This document shows, piece by piece, positions 14,718 to 21,761 of a stretch of 64,000 nt of DNA. A program made the translations under genes and the position numbers. This stretch comes from a virus. The stretch covers positions 1 through 64,000 of IMG/VR virus record IMGVR_UViG_3300030060_008074. The stretch is one strand, 5' to 3'. Positions within the stretch are counted from its first letter, which is position 1; each line of letters begins with the position of its first letter. Under the pieces are notes generated by a model. It was not told where the DNA came from, did no database searches, and worked only from the letters and a program-made list of their open reading frames with translations.

Positions 14718-15038
14718 CTAGCAACTTTCTTTACAGCAAGTTTTACTATTAACTTTACAAGCTTTACATTTACATACTTGCCAGTATGCCCATCCACCTG
14801 CTGCTAATAAAAGCACTGTACCAAATAATAGGTTAGCGCCAAATGTACATCCAGCTCCAACTGCAAGGAGATAACCTCCGTAACATTTAGTATAGCATAC
14901 GATTTTATCGTAAACTGACTGATTTTCTTTATATTCAGCTACTAGCTTTTCATCTATAGTAGTTGAGTCTAATACTTTTTTTACAACCTTCTTGGCTGTT
15001 TTTTTAACTGCTTTTTTAGCTGTTGTTTTCTTTGCCAT
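14718..15038 (-). CDS. Basic-tailed membrane protein with Cys-rich end, 106 aa
   Basis: Three parts are visible. Residues 1-22 are AKK repeats like the tail of histone H1 (MAKKTTAKKAVKKTAKKVVK). The middle has a hydrophobic hairpin of two helices (YGGYLLAVGAGCTFGANLLF and GTVLLLAAGGWAYW). The last 20 residues carry six Cys (CKCKACKVNSKTCCKESC). The combination of a nucleic-acid-binding tail and a membrane domain is unusual. Function unknown; it may tether DNA or charged proteins at the membrane. Ribosome site AAAGGAG. Confidence 0.6.
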   Translation of the reverse strand: MAKKTTAKKAVKKTAKKVVKKVLDSTTIDEKLVAEYKENQSVYDKIVCYTKCYGGYLLAVGAGCTFGANLLFGTVLLLAAGGWAYWQVCKCKACKVNSKTCCKESC

Positions 15039-15066
15039 GTTTTATTCTCCTTTGTTAATTCTTCTA

Positions 15067-15078
15067 AGTATAAATATC
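15067..15078 (-). promoter_or_regulatory. GATATTTATACT motif, possible late promoter (L3)
   Basis: Minus-strand GATATTTATACT preceded by TTTT, 28 nt ahead of the ATG at 15038, with an AAAGGAG ribosome site between. Confidence 0.4.
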
Positions 15079-15101
15079 AAAATTTCTGGTTTAATACATC
15101 T

Positions 15102-15626
15102 CTACTTAACCAATTTTGTGATTATAGTGGTATCAGGATACTTTTTCCTAAGTTTATTTACTGCCTTTATATTTTTAGGGCTGTCATCCATAAAGTATAT
15201 CGGATCGTAACCTTTTAGTATTTCTGTCTCTATGTATTCTGCCTTTTTCTGTGGATTTGCATCACCTAAAGGTACTACGTATGGCTGTATACCTATGGTT
15301 TTGAAGAAATGATTTATTGGTGCACCAAGTCTTCTGGCAGTTAATATCGTCACTTTTCTGCCACCCTTCTTTAATTGCTTGCGTAACAAATCAACATTCT
15401 TTTTGATAATTTTTGGATTTCTTAACTTTTTATCAAAATCTCTAAAATCATATTCTTGTCCTTTTTCTAGTCTGTGTACTGCAAATTCAGCAGGGTCAAG
15501 CTTTTCTACCTCTACTCCATTAGCAGTTACGTACACCCATGAATCTGACTTAGCTAGGGTATCATCAAAGTCAAATATACTTAAAAGCTTCTTCTCTAGT
15601 AGTATGTCTTTTAATTTTATCGCCAT
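15102..15626 (-). CDS. Leader-type HAD-family phosphatase, 174 aa
   Basis: Begins MAIKLKDILLE, a family leader with a possible cut after L-L-E at residue 11. A haloacid-dehalogenase phosphatase follows: motif I LSIFDFDDTLA (D19 nucleophile, D21), motif II VTILTAR, motif III lysine in NPQKKAEYIE and motif IV YFMDDSPKN. These are the full catalytic set. Related small HADs in phages act on nucleotides or 3'-phosphates of nucleic acid, but the substrate cannot be read. If the leader targets heads, the enzyme would be inside the virion and released with the DNA. Confidence 0.75.
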   Translation of the reverse strand: MAIKLKDILLEKKLLSIFDFDDTLAKSDSWVYVTANGVEVEKLDPAEFAVHRLEKGQEYDFRDFDKKLRNPKIIKKNVDLLRKQLKKGGRKVTILTARRLGAPINHFFKTIGIQPYVVPLGDANPQKKAEYIETEILKGYDPIYFMDDSPKNIKAVNKLRKKYPDTTIITKLVK

Positions 15627-15853
15627 GGTAGCATTGTCATTCCTATTAAATTAAGTAAAACTTCTATTATGATAACTGCTATCAAACCTGGACCTAATTG
15701 CCAAGCCCACCATTTCCATCCTTCTAATCCTAACGCCCATTCACGTATTGAAGACTTTCTTGCCTTATCATATAAACCAGACCTTTCACCAATCTTACTA
15801 GACCAATAATTTGGGTCTATTATATCTTTTAATTTTTTTAATAATTTAAGCAT
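15617..15853 (-). CDS. Small membrane protein, 78 aa
   Basis: A basic, amphipathic N-terminus (MLKLLKKLKDIIDPNYWSSK) leads to a Trp-rich segment (WKWWAWQLG) and one membrane helix (GPGLIAVIIIEVLLNLIGMT). The first residues resemble a degenerate leader (LKKLKDIID), though no L-x-E site follows. Overlaps the HAD gene by 10 nt. Role unknown. Confidence 0.5.
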   Translation of the reverse strand: MLKLLKKLKDIIDPNYWSSKIGERSGLYDKARKSSIREWALGLEGWKWWAWQLGPGLIAVIIIEVLLNLIGMTMLPWR

Positions 15854-16193
15854 CCTTAGTTTTCTTCTTTAATTTTTCTAAGTGTGCAGACCAAATTTTG
15901 TATGCGGCGTTTAGATTTTTCTTTTTTTCTGGGTCTTTAGTTCTTTCTTTTGCAACCTTTGCTCTTTGTTTCATAACCAATGTAGCTTGTACTTTATGAG
16001 CGTGTTTACGACTAGCTTTATTTATTATTCCTACACCCTTTCTGGCGGTTGCAGCATCTTTGAATCCTAGTCCATGTATTGTTCCTTTTGGGTCTTCATC
16101 AGTATATAGGTCTGAATGTTTTGAAGAACCTTTTTTCTGTCCCTTTTTTCTAGCAGTTCTTGAAGCCTCGTATATGTCTTTTAACTTTATCAT
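15846..16193 (-). CDS. Leader-type very basic protein, 115 aa
   Basis: Begins MIKLKDIYEAS: a family leader with a possible cut after I-Y-E at residue 9. The rest is rich in Lys, Arg and His (SRTARKKGQKKGSSKHSDLY) and ends in a helical segment (AYKIWSAHLEKLKKKTKDA). The middle has GLGFKDAATARKGVGIINKA, which is also met in small phage proteins of unknown role. Strongly basic, as T4 internal proteins are. The ATG overlaps the neighbouring gene's stop by 4 nt. Confidence 0.65.
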   Translation of the reverse strand: MIKLKDIYEASRTARKKGQKKGSSKHSDLYTDEDPKGTIHGLGFKDAATARKGVGIINKASRKHAHKVQATLVMKQRAKVAKERTKDPEKKKNLNAAYKIWSAHLEKLKKKTKDA

Positions 16194-16594
16194 ACGTATT
16201 TTTTCCAGTTTTTCTCTGCTCTCCTAGCTTCCTTTTCTGTAGGATTATTTTTGTATCCTTTTTCTCTTCCTGACTTTATCTTTTTTGGGTCTTGTTTTGC
16301 ATGAGTGTATTCATGTAATATAGACCTAATAACGTCCTCTTCTGAATTTAATGCTGAACTATAAAGGTATATCGTATTATCTTCATGTACAAATTCAGCC
16401 TTTTCTCTTTCTCCTCCTGGGTGATCCTCGATTCCACTATATCTTGCATAGATATTACTGCCAATTTTAATTTTTGGTATACCCTTTCTAGCCTTTCCAA
16501 GGTCCTTTACTATTTTAGGATATACTCTAGATACAATTTTGTTTATATCATTTTTAGACATTCCTTCTGAGAGTATGTCTTTTAATCGTATCAC
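16190..16594 (-). CDS. Leader-type HExxH metalloprotease-like protein, 134 aa
   Basis: Begins MIRLKDILSE, with a possible cut after L-S-E at residue 10. The domain contains IRSILHEYTHAKQD, a zinc-peptidase HExxH motif at residues 94-98, and a later Glu in NPTEKEARRAEKNW that could be the third ligand. The fold before it includes TIYLYSSALNSEED, the usual beta-hairpin of small M-clan peptidases. A protease that would enter the cell with the DNA is an attractive idea but unproven; the size is near the minimum for such a domain. Overlaps neighbours by 4 nt on both sides. Confidence 0.65.
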   Translation of the reverse strand: MIRLKDILSEGMSKNDINKIVSRVYPKIVKDLGKARKGIPKIKIGSNIYARYSGIEDHPGGEREKAEFVHEDNTIYLYSSALNSEEDVIRSILHEYTHAKQDPKKIKSGREKGYKNNPTEKEARRAEKNWKKYV

Positions 16595-17241
16595 TTTTTC
16601 TTCTTTTTAGCTTTTCTTGCTTTTGCCGCTAAATCTTTATCTGCTCCACCCCAAGTTCCCTTTCCTTTTGTTGCAAAGCTATTTACTCTAGCATGGGCCC
16701 ATTGTTGTTGTCCTGCACCAGGACGATGTCCAGTTTTCCAAGCAGCCATTCCTCTATCATATACTTTCTTAAGTATTCCCTTTGGTATACCTGTTTTTTT
16801 AGCTTTTTTTGCTAAAGACTTATCTGCTGGAGATTCCTTTAGGGTTTTTGATTCCTTCCAAACCTCTCTTAGTGCTTTCCAACCGTTTTCCCCAAACATC
16901 TGCTTGAATTTTTTTGTGTGTTTTGATGGTTTTGTTTTTTCACCCTTGTCTGTATCAAAATCTTTATACGCATCTGGGTCGTCGTCATCCATCTTACTTC
17001 TTCTAGCTATAACCCTTTCCCTCTCTTTTTTCTCTTCTGGAGATAATCCTTTGAAATAAGCAGGATTACTTTTAGCTGTCGCTGAAGCCTCATCTAAACC
17101 GAATCTCATGGCTCTAAGCTGGAACTCAATAATTCCTTCACCTCTTCTTCTGTTTTGATTTCCAATGAGCTTCGCGAATACAAGCTTATCAAATATTACC
17201 TTTGCTGCCTTTTTAGGGCTAAGTCCTTCATTTAGTTTCAT
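16591..17241 (-). CDS. Leader-type protein of DUF5824 type, 216 aa
   Basis: Begins MKLNEG, a shortened leader with L-N-E at residues 3-5. The C-terminal 80 residues (SLAKKAKKTGIPKGILKKVY, then RPGAGQQQWAHARVNSFATK and GTWGGADKDLA) match, as I recall it, the DUF5824 domain common in marine phages. Ends in a poly-basic tail (AKARKAKKKKK). The middle is acidic and disordered (SKMDDDDPDAYKDFDTDKGE). A nucleic-acid-related role is likely from the charge; the domain is uncharacterised. Confidence 0.65.
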   Translation of the reverse strand: MKLNEGLSPKKAAKVIFDKLVFAKLIGNQNRRRGEGIIEFQLRAMRFGLDEASATAKSNPAYFKGLSPEEKKERERVIARRSKMDDDDPDAYKDFDTDKGEKTKPSKHTKKFKQMFGENGWKALREVWKESKTLKESPADKSLAKKAKKTGIPKGILKKVYDRGMAAWKTGHRPGAGQQQWAHARVNSFATKGKGTWGGADKDLAAKARKAKKKKK

Positions 17242-17251
17242 AATATATCTC

Positions 17252-17719
17252 CTATCTTGGCGGTGCCTCTATAGCTGCTATTTGTCCTTTTGCTCTTTTC
17301 TTTGAAGTATGACAGGCACTTCTCTTTTTACCTTTTTTATCTGTATAATATAGTACAGTATTTCCTCTATCTCCATCAGATTGTTTACAGCTCTGACTTC
17401 TTATATTATATTTTTCTTCTAATTCTTCATCATCTGGGTTTAGAAGATAATCTCTACACTTATTTAGAGAGTTAGATGCAATTGCAATTTTACTCATCCA
17501 CCAACTAGGTAAATCTCCTTCTGAGTCCATCGTTTCTAATTTTTCTAGCATTTGCCTTGCATCTTCTATTGCAAGCTTCATTTTTCTCTTTGCAGAAGCC
17601 ACGTCAGTATGTCCATCTTCGTTTAACTCATCATCCTTTTTAGGCGCGCCCTTTATTGTTCCATCAGGTTCGACTAGAGCTGGGTTTTGCTCACTTAATA
17701 TATTTTTTAATTTAATCAT
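17252..17719 (-). CDS. Leader-type protein, 155 aa
   Basis: Begins MIKLKNILSE, with a possible cut after L-S-E at residue 10. A second L-N-E falls at residue 34, followed by DGHTDVASAKRKMKLAIEDA, a helical region that recurs in marine phage head-associated proteins as I remember them. The C-terminal third has two Cys and a short beta region (DRGNTVLYYTDKKGKKRSAC). The ATG overlaps the PAP2 gene's stop by 4 nt. Function unknown. Confidence 0.6.
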   Translation of the reverse strand: MIKLKNILSEQNPALVEPDGTIKGAPKKDDELNEDGHTDVASAKRKMKLAIEDARQMLEKLETMDSEGDLPSWWMSKIAIASNSLNKCRDYLLNPDDEELEEKYNIRSQSCKQSDGDRGNTVLYYTDKKGKKRSACHTSKKRAKGQIAAIEAPPR

Positions 17720-18552
17720 CTTATTCTCCTATTAAAAAAGTCAAACAATGCATCACCAACCTCTAATCCAAATATAGAGTCTGATGGATAATGCACCTTT
17801 GCGACAAGTCTTGCGTTAGATATTTCATCAGCCAATTTCATTATTTCGTTAGAATGCTCAGGATATTTTGTTGCTAAAAATTTTCCAATCAATCTTCCTT
17901 GGCTCGAGTGGCCACTAGGATACGAAGGAGTTTTTGCAGTATCTAGAGGCTCTTGATGGAATTCTAATCCCATAGCTGAAGCCAGTTGGGCTGGTCTTGG
18001 CCTATTGTAGTGATATTTTAGTTTATATAATATACCCTTTGTATCTTTTATCAGTGTTTCTACCTCCTCCTTTGGATAATCTAATCCAGCACTCTTGAAA
18101 TATTCTTCAAAATATTTTGTAATATCATCTGCCTTTTTTACATCAATAGTGCTTACTATAGTCTCTAGCTCTCTCATTTCAGCTAAAGTTTTTTGGCTAC
18201 TGTTAGAAAAGGGTGGATTTGACATGAATGGAGATATATCAAAGTCTTGAAATATACTATCATTTCTGTCCATATGTTTTTGATGAGATTTTTTAACTGT
18301 GTCTCCATATTTTAGAGAATCTACATCTGATACAATTTCTTTTAACTTAATAGATTCTTTTTTGGGCATAAGTTTTTTTATTCTAAAAGACAGCATCTTT
18401 TTACCATTTATAGTTGGTTGTCCATGCTCATCTGTTCCAAACTCTTTTACAACAACAGGCTTGTTCTTAAATTTTCCACGTAAAATAGTATCACCTACTT
18501 CTAGGTCAATTTCAAACTTTTCAGATAATATGTCTTTTAACTTTATTCCCAT
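17716..18552 (-). CDS. Leader-type PAP2 (acid phosphatase family) protein, 278 aa
   Basis: Begins MGIKLKDILSE, with a possible cut after L-S-E at residue 11. Residues 13-60 form a small beta domain (EVGDTILRGKFKNKPVVVKE). A second, leader-like IKLKEIVSD stands at 68-76. The C-terminal 120 residues are a PAP2-family phosphatase: NRPRP at 183-187, PSGH at 212-215, then R248, H254 and D258 in NARLVAKVHYPSDS. All catalytic positions are present. PAP2 enzymes remove phosphate from lipids, sugars or nucleotides. No membrane helices are visible, so this is the soluble type. The doubled leader suggests that two leader genes fused. Confidence 0.75.
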   Translation of the reverse strand: MGIKLKDILSEKFEIDLEVGDTILRGKFKNKPVVVKEFGTDEHGQPTINGKKMLSFRIKKLMPKKESIKLKEIVSDVDSLKYGDTVKKSHQKHMDRNDSIFQDFDISPFMSNPPFSNSSQKTLAEMRELETIVSTIDVKKADDITKYFEEYFKSAGLDYPKEEVETLIKDTKGILYKLKYHYNRPRPAQLASAMGLEFHQEPLDTAKTPSYPSGHSSQGRLIGKFLATKYPEHSNEIMKLADEISNARLVAKVHYPSDSIFGLEVGDALFDFFNRRIR

Positions 18553-18731
18553 TTTCTTTGATATTTTTCTCTTTGGTCTATGAGTACGTACTCTACAGCA
18601 TCATATTCACCACAATGTGGACATCTAAGTTTTTCTAAATTACTTGCTTCATTTATTTTCCATTCACCACCACATTTCTTATTACTACATTTGTAAATAT
18701 ACGTATGTCTAATGAATACCTTGTGTCCCAC
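18543..18731 (-). CDS. Zinc-ribbon protein, 62 aa
   Basis: Two Cys knuckles (YKCSNKKCGGEW and LRCPHCGEYD) form a small zinc ribbon. Adjacent sequence includes a basic start (GHKVFIRHTYI) and an Asp/Glu-rich middle. No family leader. It overlaps the PAP2 gene by 10 nt. Likely a nucleic-acid or protein-binding ribbon, as found widely in phages. Confidence 0.6.
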   Translation of the reverse strand: MGHKVFIRHTYIYKCSNKKCGGEWKINEASNLEKLRCPHCGEYDAVEYVLIDQREKYQRKWE

Positions 18732-18743
18732 TAAAATTCTCCG

Positions 18744-19226
18744 CTACCAGTTTTTACAGCTCCAGTATCTTGCTTTATGTCTTGGACCAGGACTATCGCA
18801 ATTATGTCTTGCTCTAAAACTTGCTCTTGCTCCTGGATCAGATCTTTTAATTCTATTCTTTTTACCTTTGGCTCCAAAGTTTACTTTAACAACATTCCCC
18901 TTTGGATTCTTAACATAAACCTTAAACTTACCAGTATCACCTCTTGTAGGCTTTCCAAGTTTTACCTTTCTTCCTTGATACTCTGCTTCAGTTATATTCT
19001 GCATTTGGTTTGTTAAGTATTCCATAAAACAATCATAGTCTTCTGTTTTAACTTCATATTCAGGAATTACTGATTCTGAGGCAGATCTGAAATTTTTATC
19101 AGATGGTGCCCCTTTTTCTCCCTTCTTTCTCATCCTTTTTCCAGATTTTCTTCTCTTATGTATATTGGCCCATAATCCAGGACCCTTTTCATTTAGATTT
19201 TCTAAAATTTTTCTTAGATTTATCAT
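18744..19226 (-). CDS. Leader-type protein with KRRKSGKR motif, 160 aa
   Basis: Begins MINLRKILENLNE, with L/I-x-E at residues 9 and 13. Then comes GLWANIHKRRKSGKRMRKKG, a motif I recall from conserved marine phage proteins (often placed in domains of unknown function), and a second basic domain ending in SFRARHNCDSPGPRHKARYW then SCKNW. The middle (AEYQGRKVKLGKPTRGDTGK) looks like a beta-barrel. Strongly basic, so DNA or RNA contact is likely. It is the first leader gene in this transcriptional direction. Confidence 0.65.
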   Translation of the reverse strand: MINLRKILENLNEKGPGLWANIHKRRKSGKRMRKKGEKGAPSDKNFRSASESVIPEYEVKTEDYDCFMEYLTNQMQNITEAEYQGRKVKLGKPTRGDTGKFKVYVKNPKGNVVKVNFGAKGKKNRIKRSDPGARASFRARHNCDSPGPRHKARYWSCKNW

Positions 19227-19227
19227 G

Positions 19228-19845
19228 TTATCCCTCTAAATCTTCTGATTCTAATAATGTATATGAAAATGAATTACCATGAATTTCTCTAGCTGCTTGA
19301 CAAATATCTAAAAATTCATGCCAATCATCGTTATCTGCAATTACTTGGCAACCTGCTGACCATTTATCTACTCTTGTAGATTTTCCTCCTGACCTACCAG
19401 TAGCTCTATGGATGTTGATTCCTATAAGCTCTTCTCTTACTGACTCTTCTATTAAATCATATTTGCCGTCTAGGTTTGCATCTCTGTATATTTTCATAGG
19501 CTTCTTTTGGCCTAAAGCTAAATATTTTCCTTGATGAAGTCTTAATTTATGAGAGCCTCTGTACTGACCAGGTTTTAATATTGCAACACCTCTATCATTC
19601 AGTATATTTTCAACCCAGTGAGTTCCTGGATCGGTTGTACATGCATATTCATGATACATCCAATTGCCATCTTCATTTTTATATGAGATAGTTATTAGAT
19701 CGTCAAATGCATTTGTAACCCTGCCCTTTGTTTTTGAATTTCTAATTCCTATGATATTTACATCATAAGATTTATTGCTGTTGTCGTGAAAGTATTTGTA
19801 ACCTTTTTCTTCGACAGTTGATTGAATCTGTTCTCTTGTGTACAT
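19228..19845 (-). CDS. L,D-transpeptidase-like (YkuD-type) protein, 205 aa
   Basis: The C-terminal half contains IHRATGRSGG then DKWSAGCQVI. This fits the H...S-x-G-C signature of L,D-transpeptidase catalytic domains, with H145, S163 and C166 as candidates. The N-terminal half has beta strands and GTHWVENILNDRGVAILKPG. No signal peptide is visible, which differs from host enzymes. It may be a virion-borne or lysis-time peptidoglycan enzyme, or a related amidase of the same fold. The call rests on the short motif and is moderate. Confidence 0.5.
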   Translation of the reverse strand: MYTREQIQSTVEEKGYKYFHDNSNKSYDVNIIGIRNSKTKGRVTNAFDDLITISYKNEDGNWMYHEYACTTDPGTHWVENILNDRGVAILKPGQYRGSHKLRLHQGKYLALGQKKPMKIYRDANLDGKYDLIEESVREELIGINIHRATGRSGGKSTRVDKWSAGCQVIADNDDWHEFLDICQAAREIHGNSFSYTLLESEDLEG

Positions 19846-19884
19846 TTAATAGCTCTCCCTTTATCTTTCAAAGTGTATTATTCT

Positions 19885-19896
19885 TATATAAATATA
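19885..19896 (-). promoter_or_regulatory. TATATTTATATA motif, possible late promoter (L4)
   Basis: Minus strand TATATTTATATA, 39 nt ahead of the ATG at 19845. It also sits 23 nt downstream of the stop of the 59-residue gene. Confidence 0.35.
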
Positions 19897-19918
19897 AAGT
19901 TTGAACTATAAAATATCA

Positions 19919-20098
19919 TCAAATGAGTGTTATATCTGCTTCGGAGAACCAATATATTCTTCCTCCTAAATCTGTGACCTTTATACCTTTAGAAGTAATC
20001 TCTTTAACTATTAACTTGTCGCCCTTATATATGGCTCCATTATGACCGTAATAATCTTTTTTTAGAATTGCGTACCTAAGATTTGTTGTGTTTTTCAT
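19919..20098 (-). CDS. Hypothetical protein, 59 aa
   Basis: Encodes MKNTTNLRYAILKKDYYGHN followed by a beta-rich stretch (IYKGDKLIVKEITSKGIKV) that looks like a small barrel, and ends in DITLI. GAGGG lies eight bases before the ATG. It overlaps the end of the 78-residue gene by 23 nt. No family known. Confidence 0.6.
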   Translation of the reverse strand: MKNTTNLRYAILKKDYYGHNGAIYKGDKLIVKEITSKGIKVTDLGGRIYWFSEADITLI

Positions 20099-20312
20099 AT
20101 TTTATACCCTCTATAGACATACTAATAGCTATTTCAGCAGCCTTTTCTCTGCTCTTAATACCATCCTTTATTACATTTTTAGCGTGCACTATTCTGTACT
20201 CAGAAGACTGTACTTTTCCCTTTCTATCTTTATTAAATTTTTGATATAGGTCAAAGTATTTAATCTTTGTTACATAATTTCCAAGGGTTTCTTTTTTTGT
20301 TTTTCTGGCCAT
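20076..20312 (-). CDS. Hypothetical basic protein, 78 aa
   Basis: A Lys-rich N-terminus (MARKTKKETLG) and a helical body (SREKAAEIAISMSIEGIKYE). No family recognised. The ATG follows the TATATTTATATA motif directly with no ribosome site, so the message may be leaderless. The product is likely nucleic-acid-binding given its charge. Confidence 0.5.
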   Translation of the reverse strand: MARKTKKETLGNYVTKIKYFDLYQKFNKDRKGKVQSSEYRIVHAKNVIKDGIKSREKAAEIAISMSIEGIKYEKHNKS

Positions 20313-20313
20313 A

Positions 20314-20325
20314 TATATAAATATA
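20314..20325 (-). promoter_or_regulatory. TATATTTATATA motif abutting a start codon (L5)
   Basis: Minus strand TATATTTATATA ends one base before the ATG at 20312. If it acts as a -10 element the transcript would start at or inside the codon. It lacks the TTTACC box of the main family. It may simply be AT-rich leader. Confidence 0.25.
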
Positions 20326-20327
20326 TC

Positions 20328-20453
20328 CTACTTTTGCCTACTACTATTTTTTTGCTGAGGATTTTCTTGCTTTTCCTTTCTTTTTCTTATTTTTTTCTTT
20401 TTTGGGTAGTCATCCATGTATTTGTCTAACCTTCTAATGTCTATCTTAGCCAT
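20328..20453 (-). CDS. Basic microprotein, 41 aa
   Basis: Encodes MAKIDIRRLDKYMDDYPKKK, then KIRKRKEKQENPQQKNSSRQ and K. Highly basic in the second half. AAGGG lies six bases before the ATG, and the start overlaps the end of the 78-residue gene upstream by 8 nt. Function unknown; it could bind nucleic acid. Confidence 0.55.
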   Translation of the reverse strand: MAKIDIRRLDKYMDDYPKKKKIRKRKEKQENPQQKNSSRQK

Positions 20454-20682
20454 TTTGCACCCTTACCTTTAACTTATCTATATTTTCTAAAAATTGTGAA
20501 ATATCTAATGATTGATTCTGATCAGTTTTTATTTGCATTTCTGTTAATTTATGAGGTTCTTTGTCTACAACGTTCATTAGCGCAGACAGTCCTTGGTCTG
20601 CCCAAAATACTCCAAAACCGTTGTCTGTTCCTATGAGTAATCTAGCCTCTGGTTGTGATTTATCTATTAAGTAGTAATCCAT
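20446..20682 (-). CDS. Hypothetical protein, 78 aa
   Basis: Starts MDYYLIDKSQPEARLLIGTD, an acidic alpha/beta protein with no family match I can name. It overlaps the epimerase gene by 16 nt and the basic microprotein by 8 nt, marking the end of the glycan block in the transcriptional direction. Confidence 0.5.
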   Translation of the reverse strand: MDYYLIDKSQPEARLLIGTDNGFGVFWADQGLSALMNVVDKEPHKLTEMQIKTDQNQSLDISQFLENIDKLKVRVQNG

Positions 20683-21566
20683 TTATGTATCCAATCTTTG
20701 AGTTCATTATTAGGCCTAAAATCTAAATCTAAATCAATCTTTGCAGTGCAAGCCAAAGTTTCTTTTGGTTCTATTACTCCTTCATTATATACTTTATCGC
20801 CACCAAACATACCTGCTATCTCGTTAACAGAATAATTTTTACCTGAACCTACGTTATAGCACTCACCATTTAATTTTGGCGTGTATTTAGCAGCAGCAAT
20901 ATTTGCTCTTACAACATCTTTCACGTGTATAAAATCTCTTCGCTGTTCTCCATCGTTATTTATTGTCAGTGGTAAACCTTTATTTTTCAAATCCTTAAAT
21001 ATTGGAAATAATAATCTGTATCCTCCTTCATTATTCATTCTATCACCATACACATTAAAGTACCTCAGGCAAACAGTATCTAAATCATACACTTCACTAA
21101 AAAGTTTACAATATTGTTCGCCAATAAGTTTGGTTAAAGCATATGGAGATACTGGCTTTTTTTCAGTTGATTCTGAAGTTGGAAGTTCAGTGGTTTCTCC
21201 ATAAACAGAACTTGAAGAACTAAAAACAAATCTTTTAACTCCAACACTAGAGCTAGCCCTAATAATATTTAGTAACCCTAAACAGTTTATTATTTCATAA
21301 ATTTCTGGGTTAACCAAAGATTCTTGAACTGCTGTTTTTGCTGCTAAATGAAAAACATATTCTGATCCTTCAATTATTGATTCTAGTCTTTGTGAAGCGG
21401 CTGATGATATGTCTAAATTGAAGTGGGTAGCTTTTGGATTTATATTTTCTACTTTGCCAGTAGACAAGTCGTCTATTATATAAACTTTATAGTCATAATC
21501 TACTAGTTTGTCTACTAAATTAGAACCTATAAACCCAGCACCACCAACAACCACAGCTTTTTTCAT
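20667..21566 (-). CDS. NAD-dependent sugar epimerase/dehydratase, 299 aa
   Basis: An extended short-chain dehydrogenase of the UDP-glucose 4-epimerase type. The Rossmann GGAGFIGSNLVDKL is at 8-21, and the active site reads SSSSVYGET then SPYALTKLIGEQYC (Y and K of Y-x-x-x-K). The C-terminal substrate domain is present. At about 300 residues it is slightly shorter than GalE. It probably makes UDP-galactose or a related sugar for the block; the UDP-galactopyranose mutase three genes away fits. The exact substrate cannot be read. Confidence 0.85.
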   Translation of the reverse strand: MKKAVVVGGAGFIGSNLVDKLVDYDYKVYIIDDLSTGKVENINPKATHFNLDISSAASQRLESIIEGSEYVFHLAAKTAVQESLVNPEIYEIINCLGLLNIIRASSSVGVKRFVFSSSSSVYGETTELPTSESTEKKPVSPYALTKLIGEQYCKLFSEVYDLDTVCLRYFNVYGDRMNNEGGYRLLFPIFKDLKNKGLPLTINNDGEQRRDFIHVKDVVRANIAAAKYTPKLNGECYNVGSGKNYSVNEIAGMFGGDKVYNEGVIEPKETLACTAKIDLDLDFRPNNELKDWIHKWITT

Positions 21567-21748
21567 TACTTATTATCCGTTGTTTCCCAGTTATTTTCAA
21601 TATCAAAAATTATTTTGAAAATGTGCTCTAACTGAGGTTGAATAGCGTTTAGTACACCTTTGCTTTCTGCAGTTTCAGCTAGTGATTCTAATGCAGTTTT
21701 TACCTGTGTACTAATGATGTGCTTTCCATCTTTATCTATTTTTGCCAT
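21566..21748 (-). CDS. Hypothetical protein, 60 aa
   Basis: A short helical protein (STQVKTALESLAETAESKGV) that ends in an acidic stretch. Its stop overlaps the epimerase start by one base. No family recognised. Confidence 0.45.
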   Translation of the reverse strand: MAKIDKDGKHIISTQVKTALESLAETAESKGVLNAIQPQLEHIFKIIFDIENNWETTDNK

Positions 21749-21761
21749 CTTTTTTCTCCTT

